A DNA stretch of 63,996 nt from assembly GCA_964351365.1 (NCBI GenBank), contig CAYGNP010000015.1, positions 1 to 63,996 of the forward strand, written 5' to 3'. Below, piece by piece: positions 52,019 through 61,068 of this stretch. Origin of the DNA: UBA1672 sp964351365 (GTDB taxonomy: Bacteria > Pseudomonadota > Alphaproteobacteria > Micavibrionales > Micavibrionaceae). Positions within the stretch are counted from its first letter, which is position 1, and each line of letters opens with the position of its first letter. Both the position numbers and the translations under genes were made by a program. Under the pieces are notes generated by a model. It worked only from the letters and a program-made list of their open reading frames with translations. It was not told the origin of the DNA and ran no database searches.

Positions 52019-53713
52019 TCATGATGCTGACAAAGCCTGCGCCACAACATCCTTACGGCTGAGTTTGCCGATCATCGTCTTGGGCAAGGGCTCGTCCCTG
52101 AACTCAATGCTTTTGGGAATTTCCATCTTGGAGATTTTATCCTCTAAAAACGCGCGCAAATCATCTTCCGATAACTCCCGCCCGTCCTTGAGCTTGATCC
52201 AGGCCACAACGCGCTCTCCTCGTTTTTCATCAGGTAATCCCGCAACGATGCACTCCTCAACGCTTGGATGCTTGTATATCGCCTCCTCGACATTGCGCGG
52301 ATAAACATTATAACCGTTCGTGATAATCATATCCTTCAGCCGGTCGACAATAAACACGTAGCCCTGCTCATCCATAATCGCAATATCGCCCGTATGCAGG
52401 CGCAGATCCCCATCAGACGTTTCACGCAAAGTATCAGCATTCGCATTGGGTTTACGCCAGTACCCCATCATCACCTGCGGCCCGCGAATGCACAGCTCCC
52501 CGCGCTCACCGATAGGCATCAGGGTTTTCTTATCCTCCACATTAACGATCTCGATGATCGTCTGCGGAAACGGCAGGCCGATCGATCCCGCCTTGTTCTC
52601 CCCCTCCACCGGATTAACACATACAACAGGCGAGCTCTCAGTCAGGCCATAGCCTTCAATTAAAACGCATCCGGTTTTTTCCTCAAATTTACGCTTGACC
52701 TCAACCGGCAGAGGCGCACCCCCCGATAAACAATATTTCAGCGAGGACAGATCATATTTTGTCCGCAAGGGCGAGTTATTAATTCCGCTATAAATCGCTG
52801 GGACCGCCGGAAACAACGTCGGCTTTTTCCGGGCAATAACCTTGAGCGTATCCTCAAGATCAAAGCGCGGCAGAGCAATAATCTCCAGCGCGTTCGCAAC
52901 GCTGAAATTCATCACCGCCGTCATCGCAAACACATGAAAAAACGGCAGCACGCCAAGCATCTTATCACCGCCCGGTTGCACATCATAAAACCACGCTTTA
53001 GCCTGCATCGCGTTCACATAGACATTATTATGGCTCAGCATCGCCCCCTTGGGCAGCCCCGTCGTCCCGCCCGTATATTGCATCACCGCCATATCATGCA
53101 GCGGATCAATCTCGGGGATAACCGCATCACCTTTATTATGACACAGACGGTCAAAGAAAATAATGCGGGCATCCGCTTCGATTTTTGCAATGTCTTTCCG
53201 TTTAAAAATCGAAAAAAGAATATTTTTCGGAAACGGTAAAACATCTTTAAACGGGCAAATAATAATGTGACGTAGCCGCGTGGAGTGCAGCATCTTCATC
53301 ATCTTCCCATGCAGCATCTCAAGATCGGACGAGAACACATAATCAATCTCGCTATCCTCGATCAGATGCGCAAGTTCGTCCTCCGCGTAAAGCGGATTCA
53401 AATTCACGACGCTCGCCCCGCTCATTAAAATGCCATAGTATGCAACCAGAAAATAAGGCGTGTTCGGCAGGAAAATACCAACATTTTGCCCCTTGCCAAC
53501 GCCCTGATTTTGAAGGCCTCGCGCGAGTTTGCGCGCCATATCATAAATCTGCGCCCAGTTATATTTTTTGCCCAAAAAATCAAATGCTGCATGATCAGGA
53601 TATTTTTGAGCTGTTTCCTCCAAAAGAGCAAAAACAGGCTTAGGCACAATTTTTTCATGCCAGTTTACGTGCTCGGGATAATATGAAAGCCATGGTAATA
53701 CGTCATCATTCAT
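52019..53713 (-). CDS. fadD: Long-chain fatty-acid-CoA ligase
   Basis: An acyl-CoA synthetase that activates fatty acids with ATP and CoA, feeding the fadA/fadB-like beta-oxidation genes elsewhere in the window. AMP-binding signatures: MQYTGGTTGLPKGAMLSHNN, LIEGYGLTESSPVVCVNP, GERGELCIRGPQVMMGYW, HTGDIAIMDEQGYVFIVDRL and KDMIITNGYNVYPRNVEEAI. I start at ATG 53711-53713 (564 residues); the longer frame to 53815 adds an unconserved, hydrophobic stretch. It is convergent with pheT, one base apart. FadD is the usual name for this family; specificity is not proven. Confidence 0.9.
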   Translation of the reverse strand: MNDDVLPWLSYYPEHVNWHEKIVPKPVFALLEETAQKYPDHAAFDFLGKKYNWAQIYDMARKLARGLQNQGVGKGQNVGIFLPNTPYFLVAYYGILMSGASVVNLNPLYAEDELAHLIEDSEIDYVFSSDLEMLHGKMMKMLHSTRLRHIIICPFKDVLPFPKNILFSIFKRKDIAKIEADARIIFFDRLCHNKGDAVIPEIDPLHDMAVMQYTGGTTGLPKGAMLSHNNVYVNAMQAKAWFYDVQPGGDKMLGVLPFFHVFAMTAVMNFSVANALEIIALPRFDLEDTLKVIARKKPTLFPAVPAIYSGINNSPLRTKYDLSSLKYCLSGGAPLPVEVKRKFEEKTGCVLIEGYGLTESSPVVCVNPVEGENKAGSIGLPFPQTIIEIVNVEDKKTLMPIGERGELCIRGPQVMMGYWRKPNANADTLRETSDGDLRLHTGDIAIMDEQGYVFIVDRLKDMIITNGYNVYPRNVEEAIYKHPSVEECIVAGLPDEKRGERVVAWIKLKDGRELSEDDLRAFLEDKISKMEIPKSIEFRDEPLPKTMIGKLSRKDVVAQALSAS

Positions 53714-53921
53714 AATAAAAATTCTAACATAAAACAAATAAATGCAAGTATGAAACATGTGCTGCACAGCATAAAAAAGATCAAATAAAAAATTAAAAAG
53801 AAAAACAATCCACAAGAGGGCTGGATTTTATTTAAAAAATAGGGCACTATGAAAATGGTCGTTCTGACCTCATCATTTCTGTGTGTAAAATAGTGTTTCT
53901 GTTAAAATAAAAGGCGTTTCT

Positions 53922-54434
53922 ATGGTTAAAGATAGCGTTCAAAAAGCTTCATCTCCCGAAGAAGACCTCTCTCTTGTTAAAATGCATCTCAAATGGTTTA
54001 ACGGTGCCAAGGGTTTTGGCTTTGTTGTCCCTGAAGACGAGAGCTACGATGCATTCCTCCACATAACCACTCTTCAGCAAATTGGCATGCACTCCATTGG
54101 CGAGGGTGCAGTTTTAATGTGCAAAGTCTGTAACGGCGATAAGGGCCATCAAATTCGTGAAGTTACGGAAATTTTGGACAAAGGCACCATGAGTACAATT
54201 CCCGAAATGGATGAGGAAAATGGAACAATCACAATGGGCGGGCTCGTAAAATGGTATAAACCGGAAAAAGGCTTCGGTTTTATTATCCCCGATGATGGCA
54301 TGAAGGACGTTTTTATCCATAAAACCCTTCTCGATAAGCTTGATTTAACTGATATTGAGGCGGGCCAACGCGTAAAAGTGACCCTGAAAATCGTTGACAA
54401 AGGCCGCGAAGCCGTTGATTTACAACTGATTTAA
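53922..54434 (+). CDS. Two-domain cold-shock protein
   Basis: A 170-residue protein with two cold-shock (S1-like RNA-binding) domains. The first has LKWFNGAKGFGFVVPEDESY with DAFLHIT; the second has VKWYKPEKGFGFIIPDDGMK with DVFIHKT. The RNP1 pattern G-F-G-F-V/I and RNP2 pattern F-L/I-H are visible in each. Double-CSD proteins of this kind are typical of alphaproteobacteria; the single-domain CspA type is not seen. It binds RNA or single-stranded DNA, with no clear role here. It is transcribed in the same direction as the prepilin array, 129 bases upstream. Confidence 0.93.
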   Translation: MVKDSVQKASSPEEDLSLVKMHLKWFNGAKGFGFVVPEDESYDAFLHITTLQQIGMHSIGEGAVLMCKVCNGDKGHQIREVTEILDKGTMSTIPEMDEENGTITMGGLVKWYKPEKGFGFIIPDDGMKDVFIHKTLLDKLDLTDIEAGQRVKVTLKIVDKGREAVDLQLI

Positions 54435-54563
54435 CGGCTAATATTTAAAAAACTTGCATTTTTCTAAATGATAGGCTCTCTTATTTCATAAAATTTTAAG
54501 TAAATCCATGATAACGTTAGAGGTGTATAGTTCTTATTTTAACAAAGAGCACTGGTAACGAAC

Positions 54564-55883
54564 ATGCTAAAATATTTTGTATTCAAAAGGAATACAGCCA
54601 ATAACAAAAAAAATAATCAAAGGGGCTTTTCACTGATCGAAGTCTCTGTTTCTCTTCTTGTTATAGGCTTGATAGCTCTTCCATTTCTGAATGAGTATCG
54701 CCGAAATTCAGTAAGAGATAGCTACTATGAAACTCAAGGTATCCTCGCTCAGGCCAGAGATGGTATAAATCAATATTACGCAAGTTTAACAAGCTCATAT
54801 CCATGCCCGGCAAGCCTTGCGCTTGGCCCAGGAGACACAGATTACGGAGTGTCTGGTGATTGTACATTAGTAAACCTAGATTTGTGCTCGAGCGGATCTT
54901 GGTTCGTATCAGATGGAATATGCAAAACAAGTGATACGGCTGATGCAGTTATTATAGGCGCCCTCCCCTTTGCAACCATAAAAATGCAACAGCAAAGCGA
55001 GCTAGATTTTTGGGATAACAAAATTATCTACGCTGTAACTCACCAGCTGACAATTCCAGCTTCAACAAGCGGAGGAAGAATAAGAGCAAGGGTTTATGAT
55101 GCTGCCACAGATACTTTTCCAACGATAGTAAATCATGAAATTCTGCTATTTTCCACCGGTGGCTCAAAAGTAGGCGGTTTTTCTAAGGACGGCGTTTCAA
55201 TATCTCCCTGTGGACCCATGTTGGATGGTTATGATAATGAAAATTGTGATTTTGATGAGGAATTCATAATTAATGATGATTCCCGTCTTTTTTCTTTGGC
55301 TAATGGCCAAAGATTCTATGATGATGTCACAGTAGGACAAGAGACCTTCCCTTCAGTACTATGGTTTGAGCATAGAAATAACATGGCTTATCCTGATAAC
55401 GAATATTCACTCACACTTGCCGCGAAAGTAGGCGTGGGAACCAATAATCCTGCAGCAGCTTTGCATGTAGATGGCGGTATTAAGATAGAGAGGAAATACG
55501 ATCCCACTGACCCTCTATATTCAGTTGGCACTAATGCTGATGACGGTGGGCGTTTAAAAGTGGATGTTCTGTGTGACAACTCTGCAGATTGCATGGATAC
55601 AGAACTTATAACCGGGAGCCGTCCAGAAATGAGATGTGATGCAAGTAATAATTTTTATGGTGAACAAGCTGTAACAACAATTGGAACAAAAGAACCTGTG
55701 CCAGGTACTAAAAACACTGGTGTTTTCTGCCAAACTCTCGTGGACATAACTGATACTAAAATAGACCCACTGGGAAAAGTTTTAGAAGTCTCTGGCTATG
55801 CTGATGTTGATTGTAATTCATCTAATCTGATTGCAAACGGCGTTAACGCTCTGGGAGAGATTATATGCGTCCCTATCAACTAA
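54564..55883 (+). CDS. Prepilin-like protein 1 (type IV/II minor-pilin family)
   Basis: A 439-residue protein. A Lys/Asn-rich leader precedes the type III signal GFSLIEVSVSLLVIGLIALP (prepilin peptidase would cut after Gly and methylate Phe). Then come a helix, a Cys domain (YPCPASLALGPGDTDYGV, with later Cys), AVIIGALPFATIKMQ, FSTGGSKVGGFSKDG and NCDFDEEF, and a C-terminal stretch with VGVGTNNPAAALHVDGG, like a repeat found in phage tail-fibre and autotransporter passenger regions. It shares the array-wide domain with the next three proteins. A surface-exposed minor pilin or adhesin at a pilus tip is the working guess. Its last 19 bases overlap the start of prepilin 2. Confidence 0.8.
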   Translation: MLKYFVFKRNTANNKKNNQRGFSLIEVSVSLLVIGLIALPFLNEYRRNSVRDSYYETQGILAQARDGINQYYASLTSSYPCPASLALGPGDTDYGVSGDCTLVNLDLCSSGSWFVSDGICKTSDTADAVIIGALPFATIKMQQQSELDFWDNKIIYAVTHQLTIPASTSGGRIRARVYDAATDTFPTIVNHEILLFSTGGSKVGGFSKDGVSISPCGPMLDGYDNENCDFDEEFIINDDSRLFSLANGQRFYDDVTVGQETFPSVLWFEHRNNMAYPDNEYSLTLAAKVGVGTNNPAAALHVDGGIKIERKYDPTDPLYSVGTNADDGGRLKVDVLCDNSADCMDTELITGSRPEMRCDASNNFYGEQAVTTIGTKEPVPGTKNTGVFCQTLVDITDTKIDPLGKVLEVSGYADVDCNSSNLIANGVNALGEIICVPIN

Positions 55884-58435
55884 AATCACAAACAAAGCAA
55901 TCAGGCTTTTCGTTATTAGAGATATCGATAGGCATGATCATAGTTGGAATGCTGATGGTATCCGGGATGTCGTTATATAACGGCCACCTTAAGCAGCAGC
56001 AATACGCGATAACGGAGGCGCGGATCAGCGACACGCGTGATAACATTAGTGCATTTAGTGTTGTTTATGGCCGCTACCCGTGCCCTGCTTCAAGCACGGC
56101 AGTTCCAGGTGATTTGGATTACGGTTTTGAGCTTTCAGATTGTTTAACGACGGGTCCAGCGATCGGGAGCTGCGCGAATGGTTTGTGCACATACGCGAGT
56201 AATATAGGTGGCCAGGCTGTGATTGTTGGATCTTTGCCATTCAAGACATTGAATATTCAGGAATTTGATTCCTATGACACGTATCAGATGCGTTTAAGAT
56301 ACGCAGTGACACTGGATATGACAGATGAAGACAGCTTTGATATGGCTGGAGGCGGTATAGGGATTGTCGATCAGGCGAACCCTTCCTTGTCATTGGTGAG
56401 TCCGAATGACCGGGCTCATTTTGTAATTATATCAAGCGGTCCGAACCGGATTGGTGCCGTGACGCGCACAGGCAACGTTGCGAGTGTGTGTACGTTGGGC
56501 TCAGCCGGGGAGCAGGAGAATTGTGATGGTGACTCTGTGTTTGCATCTGGAGAATATGACGGGTCTTATGATGACCGGACGCGTTTTTTCAGCTCTGTTT
56601 TGCCGACGGAATGGAAGCGGACAGCGCCTGGGAGTTCACTGATTTATTTGAAGGATTCAGACAGCATAGCGATAGGCGCATTAGTGACATCTGACCTGAG
56701 CAACAAGAACGAGCTGGATGTTTTAAATAACGGCGCCGATAATGGGACGGTGATAGCAGAAGGTGACATATATGTGGAGCGGCTGTGTGAGGAGGGGGCG
56801 ACGAGCAGTTCGGATTGTTTTCAGCCCAAGCTGTTATCTGGTAATTTGTCAGGGAGTAATCCGGAGGAGCTTATATCCTCAGGCGCAGAGGGTATGAGTT
56901 GTTACGATGGTATGACAACGAAATATCTGGTGGGGATAGAAAACGGTGGTCCGATATGCCGGGAGGAGATTTTCATGTCCTGCCCGTCAGACTCCTTCAT
57001 AGCCGCGGTTGAAGGGGGTAAGGTAAAATGCAACGGTTTGCCCCCGCCCTCCTGTTCTGCGATGGAGGTTCCAACCACATGTGGGCCGGACCGGACCCTG
57101 CCGAGTGTAACGCAGGGCAATTACAGTGCGGTCTATTCGGGGGAGTGCCGCAAGCTCCCCTCACCGCCAGCTACTTATTTCAAAGACAAGTTAATAGCCG
57201 CTCTGCCAAATATAGATTTGATATATGCCGCCGCTGCAGGCAATAGAACGACATTAAAAGAGCTATTATCAAATGTGGTCGGCGTGGACGCGCTCAACAG
57301 CCAGCCGAGGGTGATAGAAGATTGTGGTCCCAACCACGATACAGGACTGGTCAAAGATATTTATCAATGCAACGATTCTACATCCTGGGAATATAAACAT
57401 GCTCATGAGAGAATAAAGTTAAGCGCATCACAGGCCTTTTCTGAGCCGCCTAACTCAACAGACTCTCGCGCTATGGCTGAGACATCATACACGGGAGAAG
57501 ATCTAGACAACAACAATAGTTACCATGACTGTTGGTGCCGTGAAGACTATAGAATAGCATTAGAGGTTTGCGGAAACAATTCTGATAGAGACAAGATACT
57601 TATCCAGAAACACCAATGTCCTCAAACGGAGCATAAATGGTCAAATGTAACAACGCTTAATAATTTATGCAAATGCCAAGAGAACGAGGAATTGGAAGAG
57701 GCTCTGAGTTGCAACGAATATTATGATTTAATGAATAAAACCACTGGCACAAACGGCTTGGATGGAATAGTAACCGTAAAATATAAAGCAAAATGCGTAT
57801 CAGGCAATCAAGTACTTAATCCTGAAAACATTACAGCGGTAGAAAATTTAGATAGTTGCAGATGTAAAACCCAGAATAATCCTCCCGCTACACGTACTTA
57901 CTGCCCGCCAGGGTACACAAATAACTGGACATCAACTTTTGGATCTGAAATCGGCGTAACGGACATCAAAACAACTGAGTGGGTTTGCCCAGCAACATCC
58001 TCCTATGGTGTTCCTGACCCAGGCTATTGGGGCCCGGAAACAAGCTATCCGGGAACAATTCCATCTTGTGAATGTAATAGCAGTGAATACAAAACAGAAA
58101 CATTTGGTTGTGATGAACCCCAAAAAGAGGGTTTAGGAGCAACGTACAAAAAATATTTTAACTGTGATACGAACACATTCGAAACAGATCAGGAAAAATG
58201 GGAACTTGTTGATTTACCCGGCCTTGAGGGATGTTTCGATTGTAATATAAAGCAACCTGAGGGCGCGCCTATATCAACAAATAGTACGGTTGCTTTAGGC
58301 AGAAAAGTAGATAGCTCGTGCACCTGTGGAACAACCGCACAAAACTGTCATAAATTATCAGGATCAAACGCAAGCGGAGAGCCGACATACACAATTTATG
58401 GTAATTGTTTGTGTACATCGGGACAAATATTTTGA
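55865..58435 (+). CDS. Prepilin-like protein 2, Cys-rich C-terminus
   Basis: An 856-residue prepilin. The leader RPYQLKSQTKQS precedes GFSLLEISIGMIIVGMLMVS. The shared domain shows GRYPCPASSTAVPGDLDYGF, VIVGSLPFKTLNIQ, ISSGPNRIGAVTRTG and NCDGDSVF. Residues about 13-590 are encoded by a 1,733-bp block that is almost perfectly repeated in prepilin 3. The last 270 residues are unique but follow the same plan: C-x-C pairs (LCKCQ, SCRCK, SCECN, SCTCG, NCLCTSGQIF) about 55-70 residues apart, each preceded by a W-x-x-V/T motif. Probable surface protein; the C-terminal half is a candidate variable receptor-binding part. Confidence 0.82.
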   Translation: MRPYQLKSQTKQSGFSLLEISIGMIIVGMLMVSGMSLYNGHLKQQQYAITEARISDTRDNISAFSVVYGRYPCPASSTAVPGDLDYGFELSDCLTTGPAIGSCANGLCTYASNIGGQAVIVGSLPFKTLNIQEFDSYDTYQMRLRYAVTLDMTDEDSFDMAGGGIGIVDQANPSLSLVSPNDRAHFVIISSGPNRIGAVTRTGNVASVCTLGSAGEQENCDGDSVFASGEYDGSYDDRTRFFSSVLPTEWKRTAPGSSLIYLKDSDSIAIGALVTSDLSNKNELDVLNNGADNGTVIAEGDIYVERLCEEGATSSSDCFQPKLLSGNLSGSNPEELISSGAEGMSCYDGMTTKYLVGIENGGPICREEIFMSCPSDSFIAAVEGGKVKCNGLPPPSCSAMEVPTTCGPDRTLPSVTQGNYSAVYSGECRKLPSPPATYFKDKLIAALPNIDLIYAAAAGNRTTLKELLSNVVGVDALNSQPRVIEDCGPNHDTGLVKDIYQCNDSTSWEYKHAHERIKLSASQAFSEPPNSTDSRAMAETSYTGEDLDNNNSYHDCWCREDYRIALEVCGNNSDRDKILIQKHQCPQTEHKWSNVTTLNNLCKCQENEELEEALSCNEYYDLMNKTTGTNGLDGIVTVKYKAKCVSGNQVLNPENITAVENLDSCRCKTQNNPPATRTYCPPGYTNNWTSTFGSEIGVTDIKTTEWVCPATSSYGVPDPGYWGPETSYPGTIPSCECNSSEYKTETFGCDEPQKEGLGATYKKYFNCDTNTFETDQEKWELVDLPGLEGCFDCNIKQPEGAPISTNSTVALGRKVDSSCTCGTTAQNCHKLSGSNASGEPTYTIYGNCLCTSGQIF
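55902..57634 (+). repeat. 1,733-bp near-perfect direct repeat, copy 1
   Basis: Aligns without gaps to 58512-60244 (offset 2,610). I see only two differences: C/A at 55939 versus 58549 (synonymous) and G/A at 57628 versus 60238 (synonymous). Identity stops abruptly at the 3' edge, after GAGCAT, where the two proteins begin to diverge. Confidence 0.95.
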
Positions 58436-58480
58436 TAATATAAAACATAAGCAAAAATTAATTAGGAATATATATACAAA

Positions 58481-61045
58481 ATGTATTGGCATAAAAAAGA
58501 AAAAACGGTCGCAGGCTTTTCGTTATTAGAGATATCGATAGGCATGATAATAGTTGGAATGCTGATGGTATCCGGGATGTCGTTATATAACGGCCACCTT
58601 AAGCAGCAGCAATACGCGATAACGGAGGCGCGGATCAGCGACACGCGTGATAACATTAGTGCATTTAGTGTTGTTTATGGCCGCTACCCGTGCCCTGCTT
58701 CAAGCACGGCAGTTCCAGGTGATTTGGATTACGGTTTTGAGCTTTCAGATTGTTTAACGACGGGTCCAGCGATCGGGAGCTGCGCGAATGGTTTGTGCAC
58801 ATACGCGAGTAATATAGGTGGCCAGGCTGTGATTGTTGGATCTTTGCCATTCAAGACATTGAATATTCAGGAATTTGATTCCTATGACACGTATCAGATG
58901 CGTTTAAGATACGCAGTGACACTGGATATGACAGATGAAGACAGCTTTGATATGGCTGGAGGCGGTATAGGGATTGTCGATCAGGCGAACCCTTCCTTGT
59001 CATTGGTGAGTCCGAATGACCGGGCTCATTTTGTAATTATATCAAGCGGTCCGAACCGGATTGGTGCCGTGACGCGCACAGGCAACGTTGCGAGTGTGTG
59101 TACGTTGGGCTCAGCCGGGGAGCAGGAGAATTGTGATGGTGACTCTGTGTTTGCATCTGGAGAATATGACGGGTCTTATGATGACCGGACGCGTTTTTTC
59201 AGCTCTGTTTTGCCGACGGAATGGAAGCGGACAGCGCCTGGGAGTTCACTGATTTATTTGAAGGATTCAGACAGCATAGCGATAGGCGCATTAGTGACAT
59301 CTGACCTGAGCAACAAGAACGAGCTGGATGTTTTAAATAACGGCGCCGATAATGGGACGGTGATAGCAGAAGGTGACATATATGTGGAGCGGCTGTGTGA
59401 GGAGGGGGCGACGAGCAGTTCGGATTGTTTTCAGCCCAAGCTGTTATCTGGTAATTTGTCAGGGAGTAATCCGGAGGAGCTTATATCCTCAGGCGCAGAG
59501 GGTATGAGTTGTTACGATGGTATGACAACGAAATATCTGGTGGGGATAGAAAACGGTGGTCCGATATGCCGGGAGGAGATTTTCATGTCCTGCCCGTCAG
59601 ACTCCTTCATAGCCGCGGTTGAAGGGGGTAAGGTAAAATGCAACGGTTTGCCCCCGCCCTCCTGTTCTGCGATGGAGGTTCCAACCACATGTGGGCCGGA
59701 CCGGACCCTGCCGAGTGTAACGCAGGGCAATTACAGTGCGGTCTATTCGGGGGAGTGCCGCAAGCTCCCCTCACCGCCAGCTACTTATTTCAAAGACAAG
59801 TTAATAGCCGCTCTGCCAAATATAGATTTGATATATGCCGCCGCTGCAGGCAATAGAACGACATTAAAAGAGCTATTATCAAATGTGGTCGGCGTGGACG
59901 CGCTCAACAGCCAGCCGAGGGTGATAGAAGATTGTGGTCCCAACCACGATACAGGACTGGTCAAAGATATTTATCAATGCAACGATTCTACATCCTGGGA
60001 ATATAAACATGCTCATGAGAGAATAAAGTTAAGCGCATCACAGGCCTTTTCTGAGCCGCCTAACTCAACAGACTCTCGCGCTATGGCTGAGACATCATAC
60101 ACGGGAGAAGATCTAGACAACAACAATAGTTACCATGACTGTTGGTGCCGTGAAGACTATAGAATAGCATTAGAGGTTTGCGGAAACAATTCTGATAGAG
60201 ACAAGATACTTATCCAGAAACACCAATGTCCTCAAACAGAGCATGTTTGGTCACCGGTCATAACGCTCTCCAACCTTTGTACCTGTGTGGATGGTGGGCA
60301 AGCAAGTAAAACAATGAGCTGTAATGCATACTACGATCTGGAAAAAGGGACAACCGGAACGAACGGGCTAGACGGTAACGTCAATGTAACCTACACGACA
60401 GCATGTGCTGATCCAACAACAGCGATTTTTGATCCGCAAAATATCACAAATGTTTCTGGCTTAAATAACTGTACTTGTAAGTCAAATTCAGACGCAATTA
60501 GTGATAATCTTTGTCTACCAGGCCATAAAAATAGCTGGACATCGCCTTTTGGTGCCAGAACTGATGTCGCATCTGTAAGCGAGAAAAAGTGGGTATGTCC
60601 AGCAACGTCTTTGACAACGGCATACGGTAATATTCCGAACCCAGGCTATTTTCAAAGCCCAATAGTCCATCCTGGGCCTACATGTACGTGCGACAGCTCT
60701 GACTTTATACTTGAGGATATTGCGTGCCCAGACCCAATGACTGAAGGGCCAGGTACACAGTTTAAAAGATTCTACAATTGCGTCCTGGGTCAGTTTGAGC
60801 CTGACCCTAATCAATGGTTGCAAGTGAGCACTACAAAATGTTCACCATGTAAAGTTGTAAGATCAGAAATTGCAATTGGTGATGGGACAGCGCAAGATGT
60901 TGGATTAGGCTATAATGTTGGGACATCTTGTACATGTACCGATAACATTTCACTATGTCATGTTGGTGCTGGCCAAAACGCGAGTGGCAACCCCCTGTAT
61001 AAAAACTATTCAAACTGCCTATGTACTTCGGGCGAGAATTTCTAA
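58481..61045 (+). CDS. Prepilin-like protein 3, Cys-rich C-terminus (paralogue of protein 2)
   Basis: An 854-residue prepilin. A different leader (YWHKKEKTVA) precedes the same GFSLLEISIGMIIVGMLMVS helix. The next roughly 576 residues are identical to protein 2. From HVWSPVITLSNLCTCVDGGQ on, the two diverge to perhaps 30-40% identity, but the Cys skeleton is kept (LCTCV, NCTCK, TCTCD, SCTCT, NCLCTSGENF). The positions of Trp and the ending C-L-C-T-S-G-x-x-F are conserved. The gene starts 45 bases after protein 2, so the four prepilins look like one operon. Confidence 0.82.
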   Translation: MYWHKKEKTVAGFSLLEISIGMIIVGMLMVSGMSLYNGHLKQQQYAITEARISDTRDNISAFSVVYGRYPCPASSTAVPGDLDYGFELSDCLTTGPAIGSCANGLCTYASNIGGQAVIVGSLPFKTLNIQEFDSYDTYQMRLRYAVTLDMTDEDSFDMAGGGIGIVDQANPSLSLVSPNDRAHFVIISSGPNRIGAVTRTGNVASVCTLGSAGEQENCDGDSVFASGEYDGSYDDRTRFFSSVLPTEWKRTAPGSSLIYLKDSDSIAIGALVTSDLSNKNELDVLNNGADNGTVIAEGDIYVERLCEEGATSSSDCFQPKLLSGNLSGSNPEELISSGAEGMSCYDGMTTKYLVGIENGGPICREEIFMSCPSDSFIAAVEGGKVKCNGLPPPSCSAMEVPTTCGPDRTLPSVTQGNYSAVYSGECRKLPSPPATYFKDKLIAALPNIDLIYAAAAGNRTTLKELLSNVVGVDALNSQPRVIEDCGPNHDTGLVKDIYQCNDSTSWEYKHAHERIKLSASQAFSEPPNSTDSRAMAETSYTGEDLDNNNSYHDCWCREDYRIALEVCGNNSDRDKILIQKHQCPQTEHVWSPVITLSNLCTCVDGGQASKTMSCNAYYDLEKGTTGTNGLDGNVNVTYTTACADPTTAIFDPQNITNVSGLNNCTCKSNSDAISDNLCLPGHKNSWTSPFGARTDVASVSEKKWVCPATSLTTAYGNIPNPGYFQSPIVHPGPTCTCDSSDFILEDIACPDPMTEGPGTQFKRFYNCVLGQFEPDPNQWLQVSTTKCSPCKVVRSEIAIGDGTAQDVGLGYNVGTSCTCTDNISLCHVGAGQNASGNPLYKNYSNCLCTSGENF
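58512..60244 (+). repeat. 1,733-bp near-perfect direct repeat, copy 2
   Basis: Second copy of 55902-57634, in the same orientation, beginning at the CAGGCTTTTCG that encodes the prepilin cleavage site and ending within the codons for T-E-H before divergence. Confidence 0.95.
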
Positions 61046-61068
61046 AGATATTAAAAAGGAATGGGAAA

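Noticed and set aside
53714..53815. Hydrophobic N-terminal extension of the acyl-CoA ligase
   Set aside because: Acyl-CoA ligases start near the MNDDVLPWL region; the upstream codons are AT-rich intergenic sequence without a ribosome-binding site.
55902..60244. Diversity-generating retroelement behind the prepilin variation
   Set aside because: No reverse transcriptase, template repeat or adenine-biased substitution is seen; the constant part is homogenised and the variable parts differ throughout, which fits recombination better.
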